From assembly GCA_964291505.2 (NCBI GenBank), contig OZ220216.1, forward strand, positions 2,480,001-2,544,000: a stretch of 64,000 bases of DNA, read 5' to 3'. The notes beneath the pieces were generated by a model, which was not told the DNA's origin, did not search any database, and worked only from the letters and a program-made list of their open reading frames with translations. This document shows positions 48,663 to 58,354 of this stretch, piece after piece (positions within the stretch are counted from its first letter, which is position 1; each line of letters begins with the position of its first letter). The position numbers and the translations under genes were made by a program. This DNA comes from Kistimonas sp964291505. Lineage in GTDB: Bacteria > Pseudomonadota > Gammaproteobacteria > Pseudomonadales > Endozoicomonadaceae.

Positions 48663-48763
48663 CCAAAGGCGCTTATAGCAAGGGATCTAACTGGCAGATT
48701 CTGCATGATTGACCATACTGGATTCGCCAATATTTTCCCAGTTAAGGGTGTCACCGTTCTCAC

Positions 48764-50050
48764 ATGGCCAGTATGCTGTCTCTCTCTCCGGGCACCCTGA
48801 AGTTATTGTCAGCCGCTGGCAGTACGCTGGAGTTTTTCGACTTTACCCTGTTCATCCTCTTCGCGCCCCAGATTGCCGCCAATTTCTTTCCTCCGGAGAG
48901 TGGTTTGAGCGGGATTCTGCCAGTACTGTTACTCTTTGCCGTGGGCCATATCATCCGTCCCCTCGGCGGACTCCTGTTCGGGCATATCAGCGACCGTCAT
49001 GGCCGACGGACCGTTTTCCTCAGCACCATCACGTGCATGTCTCTGGCAACAATGGCTATTGGGTTATTACCTAATTACTACACAATCGGCTCTCTCGCTC
49101 CCTGCCTGCTTCTGGTATTACGGGTGATACAGGGCATCTCCCTCGGCGGCGAACTGCCCGGCGCCATTGTGTATTCGGCAGAACATGCACCCGCAAATCG
49201 ACGCGGTGGCGCGACCGGGCTGGTGATCGCCGGCGTCACTTTTGGCAATGTAATCGGCAGCCTGAGCGGCGTGCTGCTGCACAGTGTTTTGAGTGATTAT
49301 CAAATCAACCAGTGGGGATGGCGTCTACCATTTATTGCCGGAGGGGTTCTGGGTATTGCCGGTTACTACTGGCGCAGGAAATTCACTGAAACACCTATTT
49401 ATAAAGCAGCTTACTCAAAAAAAGCACCAACAGAACTACCGCTGAAAACTATCATTATCCGATTTCCCGCCCATCTGATCAGAGGGCTACTGATTGCATC
49501 CGTACCAGCCTCAATTGTCTCTGTCTTACTCTTCATACCGAGATACAGTCATCATTATTTGCACAATACAGGACTCTCTGACTTTACCCTGACCACCGTA
49601 CTTTTCTTATTGATTTGCCTGAATACAGTGATGTTTGCACATGGGTCCGATAAAACCGGGCGTCGCCCTATTCTATTCGCAGGACTGGGGCTGCTAGCCC
49701 TGTCAGCGTTTCCCATATGGTCAATCCTTCTGCACTACCCGGAATGGGGCTATATAATCGCACTACTCACTGTGCCTTTTGGCATGATTATGAGCTGCTA
49801 TGAAACCATGCTAGTTGAGCTGTTTCCTACAGAGGTGCGCACAACAGGGGTTGCCTGTTGCCACAATCTGGCATTTGCGTTGATTGGCGGGCTGACGCCC
49901 GCCTTACTGGAAAGTCTTTGTCGGGCAGGATTGTTATACAGCCCTGCCTGGGTGCTGACCGCCTGTAGCCTGGCTACCGTGGCGGCAGTCTTTGGCTTGA
50001 GTGACCGCTACCAGCAGCCACTCTCAGGGCTAGCAACGAAATCCGATTGA
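48764..50050 (+). CDS. MFS transporter, metabolite:proton symporter (ProP-like)
   Basis: A 428-residue, 12-helix carrier. The loop GHISDRHGRRTVFL matches the MFS A motif. LRVIQGISLGGELPGAIVYSAEHAPANRRG (in parts) is the signature of the metabolite:H+ symporter group, which imports osmolytes, citrate or other acids. AHGSDKTGRRP gives the second-half loop. The opening residues SAAGSTLEFFDFTLFI are also typical. Substrate unknown. Confidence 0.9.
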   Translation: MASMLSLSPGTLKLLSAAGSTLEFFDFTLFILFAPQIAANFFPPESGLSGILPVLLLFAVGHIIRPLGGLLFGHISDRHGRRTVFLSTITCMSLATMAIGLLPNYYTIGSLAPCLLLVLRVIQGISLGGELPGAIVYSAEHAPANRRGGATGLVIAGVTFGNVIGSLSGVLLHSVLSDYQINQWGWRLPFIAGGVLGIAGYYWRRKFTETPIYKAAYSKKAPTELPLKTIIIRFPAHLIRGLLIASVPASIVSVLLFIPRYSHHYLHNTGLSDFTLTTVLFLLICLNTVMFAHGSDKTGRRPILFAGLGLLALSAFPIWSILLHYPEWGYIIALLTVPFGMIMSCYETMLVELFPTEVRTTGVACCHNLAFALIGGLTPALLESLCRAGLLYSPAWVLTACSLATVAAVFGLSDRYQQPLSGLATKSD

Positions 50051-50079
50051 GATTCGTGCCTTAACATCCATAAATCGAC

Positions 50080-51042
50080 TTACTGACCTTCCTGTTCAGT
50101 ATCAAGGAAACGCTCAGCATCCAGTGCTGCCATGCAACCGGTACCGGCAGACGTAATTGCCTGACGGTAGATATGATCCATGACATCACCGGCAGCAAAT
50201 ACACCGGGGATGGAGGTTTGCGTCGCATTCCCTTCGGTACCACTCTGTACCTTGATGTAGCCGTCTTTCATGTCCAGCTGGTCGGCAAAAATCTCTGTAT
50301 TCGGGCTATGGCCGATAGCAATAAAGACACCCATCACATCGATATCAGACATTTCTCCCGTTTTGACGTTTTTCACCCGCACACCGGTCACGCCAGCATC
50401 ATCCCCGAGTACTTCCTCCAGCACAGAATCCAGCACCAGACGGATGTTGCCATTCTGCGCCTTGTCGTAGAGTTTATCCTGCAGGATTTTTTCTGAACGG
50501 AACTGATCACGACGATGAATCACGGTTACCGTTTCCGCGATATTGGACAGATAAAGCGCTTCTTCCACTGCGGTATTGCCGCCGCCGACAACCGCAACAT
50601 GCTGCTTGCGATAAAAGAACCCGTCACAGGTCGCACAGGCGGATACGCCACGGCCTTTGAAGGCTTCTTCACTGTCCAGCCCCAGGTAACGGGCACTGGC
50701 GCCGGTCGCGATAATAAGAGCGTCACAGGTATAAACGCCACTGTCACCTTCCAGCCGGAAAGGACGCGTCTTCAGATCAGCTGTATGGATATGGTCAAAA
50801 ATAATTTCGGTATCAAACCGCTCGGCATGGGCCTTCATCCGCTCCATCAGGGCAGGCCCCTGCAGACCTTCCACATCACCCGGCCAGTTATCCACCTCCG
50901 TGGTGGTGGTCAGCTGCCCACCCATTTGCATACCGGTGATCATGACCGGATTCAGGTTTGCCCGGGCGGCATAAACCGCGGCGGTATAACCGGCGGGGCC
51001 AGAGCCCAGGATCAGCAGGCGGGCATGTTTCACTTCACTCAT
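50080..51042 (-). CDS. trxB: Thioredoxin reductase
   Basis: A 320-residue flavoprotein. The FAD motif LLILGSGPAGYTAAVYAARA, the redox pair CATC in CATCDGFFYRK and the NADPH motif VVGGGNTAVEEALYL are all present, and GVFAAGDVMDHIYRQAITSAG (in parts) closes it. It reduces thioredoxin with NADPH. ATG 51042 follows GGAG by six bases; a TTG one codon earlier is the other option. Confidence 0.97.
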   Translation of the reverse strand: MSEVKHARLLILGSGPAGYTAAVYAARANLNPVMITGMQMGGQLTTTTEVDNWPGDVEGLQGPALMERMKAHAERFDTEIIFDHIHTADLKTRPFRLEGDSGVYTCDALIIATGASARYLGLDSEEAFKGRGVSACATCDGFFYRKQHVAVVGGGNTAVEEALYLSNIAETVTVIHRRDQFRSEKILQDKLYDKAQNGNIRLVLDSVLEEVLGDDAGVTGVRVKNVKTGEMSDIDVMGVFIAIGHSPNTEIFADQLDMKDGYIKVQSGTEGNATQTSIPGVFAAGDVMDHIYRQAITSAGTGCMAALDAERFLDTEQEGQ

Positions 51043-51159
51043 CAATCGCTCCGAATTCCGTTACCATTGTGCGGCGAAAAACTGTGGCAGACATCATAAC
51101 GGTCTGCGAATATCTGAACCAGTGAATCCTTTCAATTGTGCTGATAGACAGGTACCCCA

Positions 51160-51912
51160 ATGCCCAACCCCCTGCAGTCGCCAGTCGGTGGACTCGATTA
51201 CTTCCTTCAGGGCCTCAAGCGCCTGAAGGAACCGGCGGTTTTGCCCTTTATTGCCATTCCATTGACCATCAACATCCTGGTGTTTGGCCTGCTGATCTGG
51301 TGGGCAGGTCAACAGTTTTCTGTGTGGGTTGACCAGGCCATAGCCTGGCTGCCTGACTGGCTGTCCTTTCTGCACATTCTACTGTGGCCATTGTTTGCCC
51401 TGACGATCGCCCTGGTGGTGTTTTTTACTTTTACCCTGGTGGCGAACTTTATTGCAGCTCCCTTCAATGGCTTCCTGGCAGAAAAGATTCAACGTGAACG
51501 CACTCCCCACCTGCTGCCGGAAGATAATGGCTGGAAAGATCTGGTCGCCATTATTCCCCGGAGTATTGCACGGGAAGGTCAGAAGCTCGTGTATTACCTG
51601 CCACGAGCGCTGGGCCTGTTAATACTAACCTTCATTCCAGTGATCAACCTGGCAGCCCCATTTCTCTGGGCGCTGTTTTCCGCCTGGATGATGGCGGTTC
51701 AGTATGTGGATTATCCGGCGGATAACCAGCAGGTTCGCTTCAAGGATATGCTGACGCAACTCAAGAGCCATAAACGTACACAATTGCTCGCTTTTGGTGG
51801 CATTGTAGCCTTGTTTACGATTATTCCGTTCATCAATTTGATTGTCATGCCTGCTGCAGTCATTGGTGCAACACTCCTCTGGATTGATCGCCAAGCAGTA
51901 AAGAAATACTAA
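51160..51912 (+). CDS. cysZ: Sulfate transporter CysZ
   Basis: A 250-residue membrane protein with the CysZ/EI24 fold. It has GLDYFLQGLKRLKEPAVLPFI at the N-terminus and VANFIAAPFNGFLAEKIQ in the centre, which are characteristic. CysZ imports sulfate for cysteine synthesis. It is divergent from trxB. No other cys gene is in the window. Confidence 0.93.
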   Translation: MPNPLQSPVGGLDYFLQGLKRLKEPAVLPFIAIPLTINILVFGLLIWWAGQQFSVWVDQAIAWLPDWLSFLHILLWPLFALTIALVVFFTFTLVANFIAAPFNGFLAEKIQRERTPHLLPEDNGWKDLVAIIPRSIAREGQKLVYYLPRALGLLILTFIPVINLAAPFLWALFSAWMMAVQYVDYPADNQQVRFKDMLTQLKSHKRTQLLAFGGIVALFTIIPFINLIVMPAAVIGATLLWIDRQAVKKY

Positions 51913-51986
51913 TATTTGGGCATGGTTCAGGATGAGTTGGAAACGATTCATCCTGATCCGCTACTTTGAAAAGCCTTGTAAGTGCT

Positions 51987-54389
51987 TTAATCAACTTTCT
52001 CTTTATCTGATATAGCCGTCCGCTCTGGCAGTACACTTATACTCGACAAGCCCTTATTACAAGCGATCAAACGATTGAAATATTGGATACTCAGGTTACT
52101 CAAGCAAGAGACTTCATCGTGAGCCACCTCTCGCAGCAGCAACTGAACCACAACCTCTTCCAGACGCATTTTCACCGCTAACATTAATGGTGTATCTGCG
52201 TGCTCATCGCGTAAATTTAACCATTCTGTGTTATCGAAACTCCTGATAAGAAAACCAGCCAGTTCAATATTTGCATTACGAATTGCGATATGCAAAGCCG
52301 TCTCGCCACGCCTGTTTTGAGCAAAAACAGGGCAGCCTTTATCAACACAAAATCTAACAACATCTTTTATCACGACATTTTCTTCAGCGCACCTTGCGAA
52401 ACTATTGAACCATCTAATATTCGGTTGTCGTTCTAGCGAGGAAAGAAAAATTTCATCAACAACATAATGAATAGGTGTATTCAAATTCATATCCACAAAT
52501 AACGTCCGCATATGCAAGCGCTCAAAACAATCTTTAAAACCTTGGATATCGACACGCCTAAGGCATTCCAGCCCTTTATTGATTTTTTCCTTCTTCCTTT
52601 GCCTCTGATTCTTTTTCCTGCGAGAACGAGAAACCTGTTCATCGCCTTTAGACTCTTCAAAAGACTGTGAGAAAAATTCCTCCGTATCAGCCAAAGGAAG
52701 TTGGAGTGTAGATGCACTCTCGACAGCAAGCTCTGCACCTTCCTCCTTTTGACTCACCTCAACACCGAGCTTATTGCTACTATCATCAATAGATTCTGCT
52801 AAATCCAGCAGAGCATCTACTTTATCTGAACTCCCTTTCTCAACTGACTCAACACCTCTGCCCTGCTGTTGCTTCAAAGATATTTTCTTTCCTGCCTCTA
52901 AATCATATTCTTCAGCTGAATCACTATCAGCCCTCTCTCTATCGATATTTGACGCACCCTCTTCATCGGCAACAAAAGAAGCAGTATCTAACAGTGGTGG
53001 AAAATACAATCCTTTCTCAGACGGAGACACTCTTAACTGGTGCTCATTAAGCGCCTCTGTAAACGGTCCTTCTCCAAATTGATCCAAAATAGACTGCAGC
53101 AATGTTTTTTCACCTTCAGCCCGATGCTTAAGTACTTCTCCATCGCGATCAAAATAAAAGAGACAATCTTTAAATGCCTTGATATTTTCGTTGTCTACCT
53201 GTTTTAAGAGAAAAACATGCATTTCCTTAACATTCTCTGTAATTGAAAACATTGCACCTGCCTCAGCGAGTATTTTAATCCCCTCATCTCTCGATGGACT
53301 TGTTGACTGAAGCACTTCTTGCAGTGGAGTACTGACCTCACCGCTTTCCGGCAACCTCATAGAATAATGCCAGAATTGCTTATCCTCTTTTGCAAATGCC
53401 TTAATGAACTCAACATTCACATCCCTACAAGCCATCAACAACTTCAGATATGAATTAATTTTATAGCGAGCATTACCATATTTTCTTGTTGCAGCAGCAT
53501 CCGAAATCAGCCAGCTTTCACTCAGCATATAATGAAAAACATCTTCTATATTTTTACTCCTTGGAAAACGCCCCTTTATTTTCAATAATGATGCAGGCTC
53601 AGATTCTTCCTGTACAAAGTCAATAATTCGATTCGCCATCAAAAGTCTCATCCGATAAATCATTTGATAGCGTTCATTCAGGCAGGATTTTATATTTTTA
53701 TTTCCATAAAAAACGGCCTCTTCCTCAGGTGTCCTTCCTGCACTATTTTTTTTACTTAGGAACGCACCTTTCGCATCCTCGTTATTCATAAAATAACGAA
53801 TAGCTTCAGTATCGCTGCTAGCTGAGAGACTATCCTTAACAAACCTGGCCTGAATATGAAGAAATGTTTCACCGTTGAAAATAAGAGGAGGTATACGGGC
53901 ACCATTTTTTTTAAGAACGTCAACAACCGATTTTTTCTTAACATCATCCACGCTCGCCCCTAAGGCTTCAGCCAATGGACAACTCCAGAAACCATCAGGT
54001 TTATAGGGAAGCTCAGTGACTTTATTAATTTCTGCATTGCCTTTTATATCCAAATAACACTTTACAGATTCATAGTCGCATACTTCACAAGATTGGCAGA
54101 AATCAATATAAAGGTCACTTTTATAGACTGTTTCCTTATCACGATTCACTTTTTCAACAATCCATTTTTTTTCAATAAGTATTCTTATGGCAGTCTCAAC
54201 ATGGCAAATATCATATGAAGCTATTTCTCGTGTAATTCTTTCATGTATAGCCTTACTGGTTTCAGCGTGTGGTAGCTTAGACATCAACCTCCAGACTTTT
54301 TTTATATCACAGCTCTCTGCTTGTGAGACATCAGTTTCAGAAAATTGATACGCAGGTTTCTGCTCCGATACAGGAGTTGCCATAAACAA
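51987..54389 (-). CDS. Ankyrin-repeat protein with basic NLS-like cluster
   Basis: An 800-residue soluble protein from AT-rich DNA, with several runs of eight A in the coding strand. Helical first half; weak ankyrin-like stretches near 180-230 and 340-380. Residues about 480-580 are acidic and Ser-rich, probably disordered. A basic cluster follows (about 586-602, RRKKNQRQRKKEK). Clear ankyrin repeats lie at about 693-756: RRGETALHIAIRNANIELAG and HADTPLMLAVKMRLEEVV. No signal peptide or membrane helix. Ankyrin proteins of symbionts and pathogens often act inside host cells. The basic cluster resembles a nuclear localisation signal, but nucleic-acid binding is equally possible. Monocistronic. 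Confidence 0.75.
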   Translation of the reverse strand: MFMATPVSEQKPAYQFSETDVSQAESCDIKKVWRLMSKLPHAETSKAIHERITREIASYDICHVETAIRILIEKKWIVEKVNRDKETVYKSDLYIDFCQSCEVCDYESVKCYLDIKGNAEINKVTELPYKPDGFWSCPLAEALGASVDDVKKKSVVDVLKKNGARIPPLIFNGETFLHIQARFVKDSLSASSDTEAIRYFMNNEDAKGAFLSKKNSAGRTPEEEAVFYGNKNIKSCLNERYQMIYRMRLLMANRIIDFVQEESEPASLLKIKGRFPRSKNIEDVFHYMLSESWLISDAAATRKYGNARYKINSYLKLLMACRDVNVEFIKAFAKEDKQFWHYSMRLPESGEVSTPLQEVLQSTSPSRDEGIKILAEAGAMFSITENVKEMHVFLLKQVDNENIKAFKDCLFYFDRDGEVLKHRAEGEKTLLQSILDQFGEGPFTEALNEHQLRVSPSEKGLYFPPLLDTASFVADEEGASNIDRERADSDSAEEYDLEAGKKISLKQQQGRGVESVEKGSSDKVDALLDLAESIDDSSNKLGVEVSQKEEGAELAVESASTLQLPLADTEEFFSQSFEESKGDEQVSRSRRKKNQRQRKKEKINKGLECLRRVDIQGFKDCFERLHMRTLFVDMNLNTPIHYVVDEIFLSSLERQPNIRWFNSFARCAEENVVIKDVVRFCVDKGCPVFAQNRRGETALHIAIRNANIELAGFLIRSFDNTEWLNLRDEHADTPLMLAVKMRLEEVVVQLLLREVAHDEVSCLSNLSIQYFNRLIACNKGLSSISVLPERTAISDKEKVD

Positions 54390-54609
54390 AAGCTCTTAAT
54401 GTTTCGAGTCAATTCCGTTAGACAAATAAATCAGCAAATGTTCCCTAACTTCTTCCAATACGTTGCCTAAAATTGTTCCATTAACATTTTCATCAACAAT
54501 CGCTAACAAATCTAGCGAAACGTTGATTACTCAAGACAATACACAAAATAAACGGGTAAAATTACTTTCACACCCTGCGACAAGGACAATAATCTGCCGG
54601 GAGAGTAAC

Positions 54610-56703
54610 ATGCATGTTTTCTATATTGCCCCTACCAGCTATGGCGTTGGGCTGACTTCCATTGCACTGGGCTTGGTCCATTCGCTCGACAAGCTTGGTC
54701 TGAGGGTTGGCTTTCTCAAGCCCGTGGCACAACAACACCGCTCAGATACGGGTCCGGAACGCTCCACCCAACAGGTCCGAGCAGCCACTTCGCTGACACC
54801 ACCGGATCCAGTTCCACTCTCCAAGGTCGAAAACCTGCTTGGCGCCAACAAACGTGATGAGCTGCTGGAAAGGGTAGTCAACCAACTGTCCCAGGCAGCA
54901 AAAGATGCCGACGTTGTAGTGGTTGAAGGTTTGGTACCCAGTCGTACCATGCCCTACGCCGGGCGACTGAATGTCGATATTGCCCGAAGCCTGAATGCCG
55001 ACATCATCATCGTCCACGCGCCGGATAATGAAACACTCCATGACACTGCAGACAAACTGCAGATTACTGCTGACACTTTCGGCGGAACCGGCAACCCGAA
55101 TGTCATTGGCTACATCCTGAACAAAGTGCATCCTGACTACCTTGCCAGCGTAACAGACAAAAACGGTGAGTATCAGACATTGCCATCCTTTCGGCGCAAA
55201 GCGTTTAAAGCGATTGGACATATTCCCTGGAATAACACCCTGTCAGCACCAAGAACCCGGGATGTCGCCACACTACTGCAAGCCGAGGTTCTGAATACAG
55301 GCGACATCGACAACCGTCGTGTAGCACACCGGGTACTTTGCGCCCGTACAGCGGCACACATCGTGCGGCATCTGCGTCCTGACGCGTTGATTATTGCCCC
55401 GGGCGATCGCGATGACATCATCATGGCCACCTGTCTGGCCGCATTGAACGGGGTACCTTTAGCGGGTCTGCTACTGACAAACGGGCTCCCCCCTCAGGAG
55501 CAAATCGCTACACTCTGTCGTCGGGCTATTCAGGAAACCGGCCTGCCAATTCTGATCACGGACAGCAATTCCTACACGACAGCGACCCGCCTTGACCGAA
55601 TGAATACCGAGGTTCCGCTGGACGATCAGGAACGACTCCAGAAAGTTATGGATGATGTCGCGGAACACCTGAATATTAGCTGGCTTCAGGATCGCTGTGG
55701 TGAACCGGTTGAGCCCCGCCTGTCACCGCCAGCCTTTCGCCATCAACTGGTTGAAAATGCCCGTAAGGCCAACAAACGGATCGTATTGCCGGAAGGGGAT
55801 GAGCCAAGAACGATCCAGGCCGCCATTCTGTGCCAACAACGAGGTATTGCACGTTGTGTGCTACTTGCTCGCGAGGAAAGTGTCCAACAGGTAGCCAGTG
55901 ATCTGGGTATTACCCTGCCAGATGACCTGGAAATTCTTGATCCCGAGACACTCAGACCACAGTATATTGAACCGATGGTGGAACTGCGCCGCAGTAAGGG
56001 TCTGACCGAACCCATGGCCGAAGCCCAGCTGGAAGACAATGTAGTGCTGGGGACCATGATGTTGGCGATGGATGATGTGGACGGATTGGTATCCGGCGCT
56101 GTCCACACAACCGCTAATACCATTCGACCCGCCTTTCAGCTAATCAAAGCGCGTCCCGACACCAGCATAGTGTCGTCAATATTCTTTATGCTTCTGCCCG
56201 ATCAGGTGCTGGTCTATGGTGACTGCGCAGTCAACCCCGATCCTGACGCCAGCGCCCTGGCTGACATTGCAATCCAGAGTGCCGACTCAGCTGCCCGCTT
56301 TGGCATTCCACCTCGTGTAGCCATGATCAGTTACAGTACGGGATCATCGGGTCACGGTACGGATGTAGAAAAGGTTCGTGAAGCAACACGACTGGCACGG
56401 GAAAAACGACCTGACCTTTTGATTGACGGACCGCTCCAGTACGACGCCGCCGCCATCGCTTCTGTGGCCGGCAGCAAAGCACCCAATAGCCCGGTCGCTG
56501 GAAAAGCGACAGTGTTTGTCTTCCCAGACCTGAATACCGGCAATACAACCTATAAAGCCGTACAACGCAGCGCCAATGTCATCAGTGTTGGCCCGATGTT
56601 GCAGGGTTTGCGTAAACCTGTGAATGACCTTTCACGTGGTGCCCTGGTTGACGATATTGTCTACACCATCGCCCTGACAGCCATACAAGCCGCCAGCGAC
56701 TAA
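54610..56703 (+). CDS. pta: Phosphate acetyltransferase (long form)
   Basis: About 697 residues. The N-terminal P-loop-like dethiobiotin-synthase domain (MHVFYIAPTSYGVGLTSIALG), the DRTGG domain in the middle, and the C-terminal catalytic domain from about 370 (NKRIVLPEGDEPRTIQAA; MISYSTGSSGHGTDVEKV; GPLQYDAA) are in the usual order. It interconverts acetyl-CoA and acetyl phosphate. ATG 54610 has a GGGAGAG site; the frame to 54463 adds 49 atypical residues. No ackA gene lies next to it, which is unusual. Its stop overlaps the convergent gene by four bases. Confidence 0.96.
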   Translation: MHVFYIAPTSYGVGLTSIALGLVHSLDKLGLRVGFLKPVAQQHRSDTGPERSTQQVRAATSLTPPDPVPLSKVENLLGANKRDELLERVVNQLSQAAKDADVVVVEGLVPSRTMPYAGRLNVDIARSLNADIIIVHAPDNETLHDTADKLQITADTFGGTGNPNVIGYILNKVHPDYLASVTDKNGEYQTLPSFRRKAFKAIGHIPWNNTLSAPRTRDVATLLQAEVLNTGDIDNRRVAHRVLCARTAAHIVRHLRPDALIIAPGDRDDIIMATCLAALNGVPLAGLLLTNGLPPQEQIATLCRRAIQETGLPILITDSNSYTTATRLDRMNTEVPLDDQERLQKVMDDVAEHLNISWLQDRCGEPVEPRLSPPAFRHQLVENARKANKRIVLPEGDEPRTIQAAILCQQRGIARCVLLAREESVQQVASDLGITLPDDLEILDPETLRPQYIEPMVELRRSKGLTEPMAEAQLEDNVVLGTMMLAMDDVDGLVSGAVHTTANTIRPAFQLIKARPDTSIVSSIFFMLLPDQVLVYGDCAVNPDPDASALADIAIQSADSAARFGIPPRVAMISYSTGSSGHGTDVEKVREATRLAREKRPDLLIDGPLQYDAAAIASVAGSKAPNSPVAGKATVFVFPDLNTGNTTYKAVQRSANVISVGPMLQGLRKPVNDLSRGALVDDIVYTIALTAIQAASD

Positions 56704-57065
56704 CGCTTCGATTTACGTTTTGACGGTAACGGTGGAACAGCCCTGCGTTCATGCAACAGGTGGCGTAGGGTCATAAGCGGATGCCTGAAGAGCATACGTG
56801 GCCCGGCATAACGCATAATGGTTTTGGCCTTGTCGCGCATGGCTGGCTTGTAGCAATGGATGGGGCAACGGGAACAAGTGGGTTTGGCGAGGCCGTAAGG
56901 GCATTTGTGTAAACGGAATGCCGCAAAATCGAGAAATTCACGGCATTCCGAACAGAGATCATTACCACACTTATGGTGATCACGGCACCAGAGCCTGACC
57001 ATCGCGGTCATGGTCTGGTGCTCACGTTCAAGCACACCGGTCAGAGGTTCAGGAAGCTGCCGCAT
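56700..57065 (-). CDS. Nitrous oxide-stimulated promoter family protein (YgbA-like)
   Basis: A 121-residue protein with a conserved Cys/His pattern: WCRDHHKCGNDLCSECREFLDFA, then KCPYGLAKPTCSRCPIHCYKP. This fits the PF11756 family (YgbA in E. coli), small putative metal- or Fe-S-binding proteins linked to nitric-oxide stress and denitrification conditions. The C-terminal tail is very basic (LPSKRKSKR). It overlaps the CNNM/CBS gene by 17 bases on the same strand, and pta by four bases on the other. Confidence 0.85.
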   Translation of the reverse strand: MRQLPEPLTGVLEREHQTMTAMVRLWCRDHHKCGNDLCSECREFLDFAAFRLHKCPYGLAKPTCSRCPIHCYKPAMRDKAKTIMRYAGPRMLFRHPLMTLRHLLHERRAVPPLPSKRKSKR

Positions 57066-58161
57066 CCGCCTTGTTAACCGGGGCCATATTGGCCGGTTCC
57101 AGCTTTCCGGAAGAACCGAACATCTGCAGGCTGTGCTTTTTCAGCCAGCGCATACGACGGCGGCGGGCAACACTCTGCATATCCACATCTCGGTCACATT
57201 CGTCGACGATTTCCATGCCAAGCAGCGTTTCGATCAAATCTTCGAGTGTCACCACACCCTGCATGTCGCCGTACTCATCCACGACCAGCGCGATATGAGA
57301 ACGCTCAACCACCAGTCGTGAAAACAGGCTGTCTACCCGTTCACGATCCAGTATGCGGATGATCGGACGACGCAAGCTACCTAATGTCGCGGTACCACCG
57401 GACTGATGGTGCGCTGCCAGCACTTCGGCACGCAGCACAAAGCCAGTAATATCATCCGGTTCACCTTCATACACAGGAATACGGGAGAAACCCTTATCGC
57501 TGTACTTTTCGAGGTACTCCGCGGTGGTCACGGATTCAGCCAGAGAGAAAACCACGGTTCGCGGCGTCATGATGGTATTCAGTCGGCCATCACGGAAACG
57601 CAGCAGACTCTGGAGGATCTGGTTTTCTTCTGAAGCCAGCTCACCCTGACGGCGCCCCAGCTCAGCCAGTGCAGAAATCTCCGCACGGAGTTCACTGTCA
57701 TTACCATGACCGTGAGTCATGCGAGACGTCAGCAACTCAAGACACCAGATCACCGGCGACAGGATGCGCACCATCCAATTCAGACAGATTGCAGTCATCG
57801 GTGCCAGTTGTCGCCACCAGGTAGCGCCAATGGTTTTAGGAATGATCTCGGAAAGTACGAGAATCAGCACCGTCATCACTGCAGACACAAGGCCAAGATA
57901 CTGGTTGCCAAATACGACAGCCGCCTGCGCACCAACACCTGCAGCACCGGCGGTGTGCGCCACGGTATTCAGGGTCAGGATTGCGGCAAGGGGGCGGTCA
58001 ATGTTGTCCTTCAGCGCTTTGATACGCTTGGCGGAGCGATCACCTTTCTGCTCAATACCAGCCAACCAGGACGGCGTGATACTTAAAAGTACGGCTTCGA
58101 ATACCGAGCACAGAAATGAAACAAGAATGGCTACCAGTGCAAACACTACCAGCAGTAACAA
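57049..58161 (-). CDS. CNNM/CorC-like transporter with CBS domains
   Basis: A 370-residue protein. Three or four helices make the DUF21/CNNM domain (LSEIIPKTIGATWW is the conserved loop), followed by two CBS domains (TIMTPRTVVFSLAES; RSHIALVVDEYGDMQGVVTLEDLIE in parts). These proteins are linked to magnesium/cobalt efflux or sodium exchange. The terminal CorC_HlyC domain seems absent or much shortened. Start is TTG 58161, eight bases after GAGG. Confidence 0.88.
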   Translation of the reverse strand: MLLLVVFALVAILVSFLCSVFEAVLLSITPSWLAGIEQKGDRSAKRIKALKDNIDRPLAAILTLNTVAHTAGAAGVGAQAAVVFGNQYLGLVSAVMTVLILVLSEIIPKTIGATWWRQLAPMTAICLNWMVRILSPVIWCLELLTSRMTHGHGNDSELRAEISALAELGRRQGELASEENQILQSLLRFRDGRLNTIMTPRTVVFSLAESVTTAEYLEKYSDKGFSRIPVYEGEPDDITGFVLRAEVLAAHHQSGGTATLGSLRRPIIRILDRERVDSLFSRLVVERSHIALVVDEYGDMQGVVTLEDLIETLLGMEIVDECDRDVDMQSVARRRRMRWLKKHSLQMFGSSGKLEPANMAPVNKADAAAS

Positions 58162-58354
58162 GAGGGCATCCTCATACTATTAAACATGCTCGCATCGTAC
58201 CTGAGTCCGGACAAAAAAAATGCAAAGAATCTGTAAATGTCAGAAAAAAATTCCGGTTTGGTTAGTCGTGCTGACAATGCACGTTTGCCAAGCGACGGGA
58301 GATACGTAGAATTGCCAACAGTGAATAATCAGATCGGACAATAGACCCATAGCA

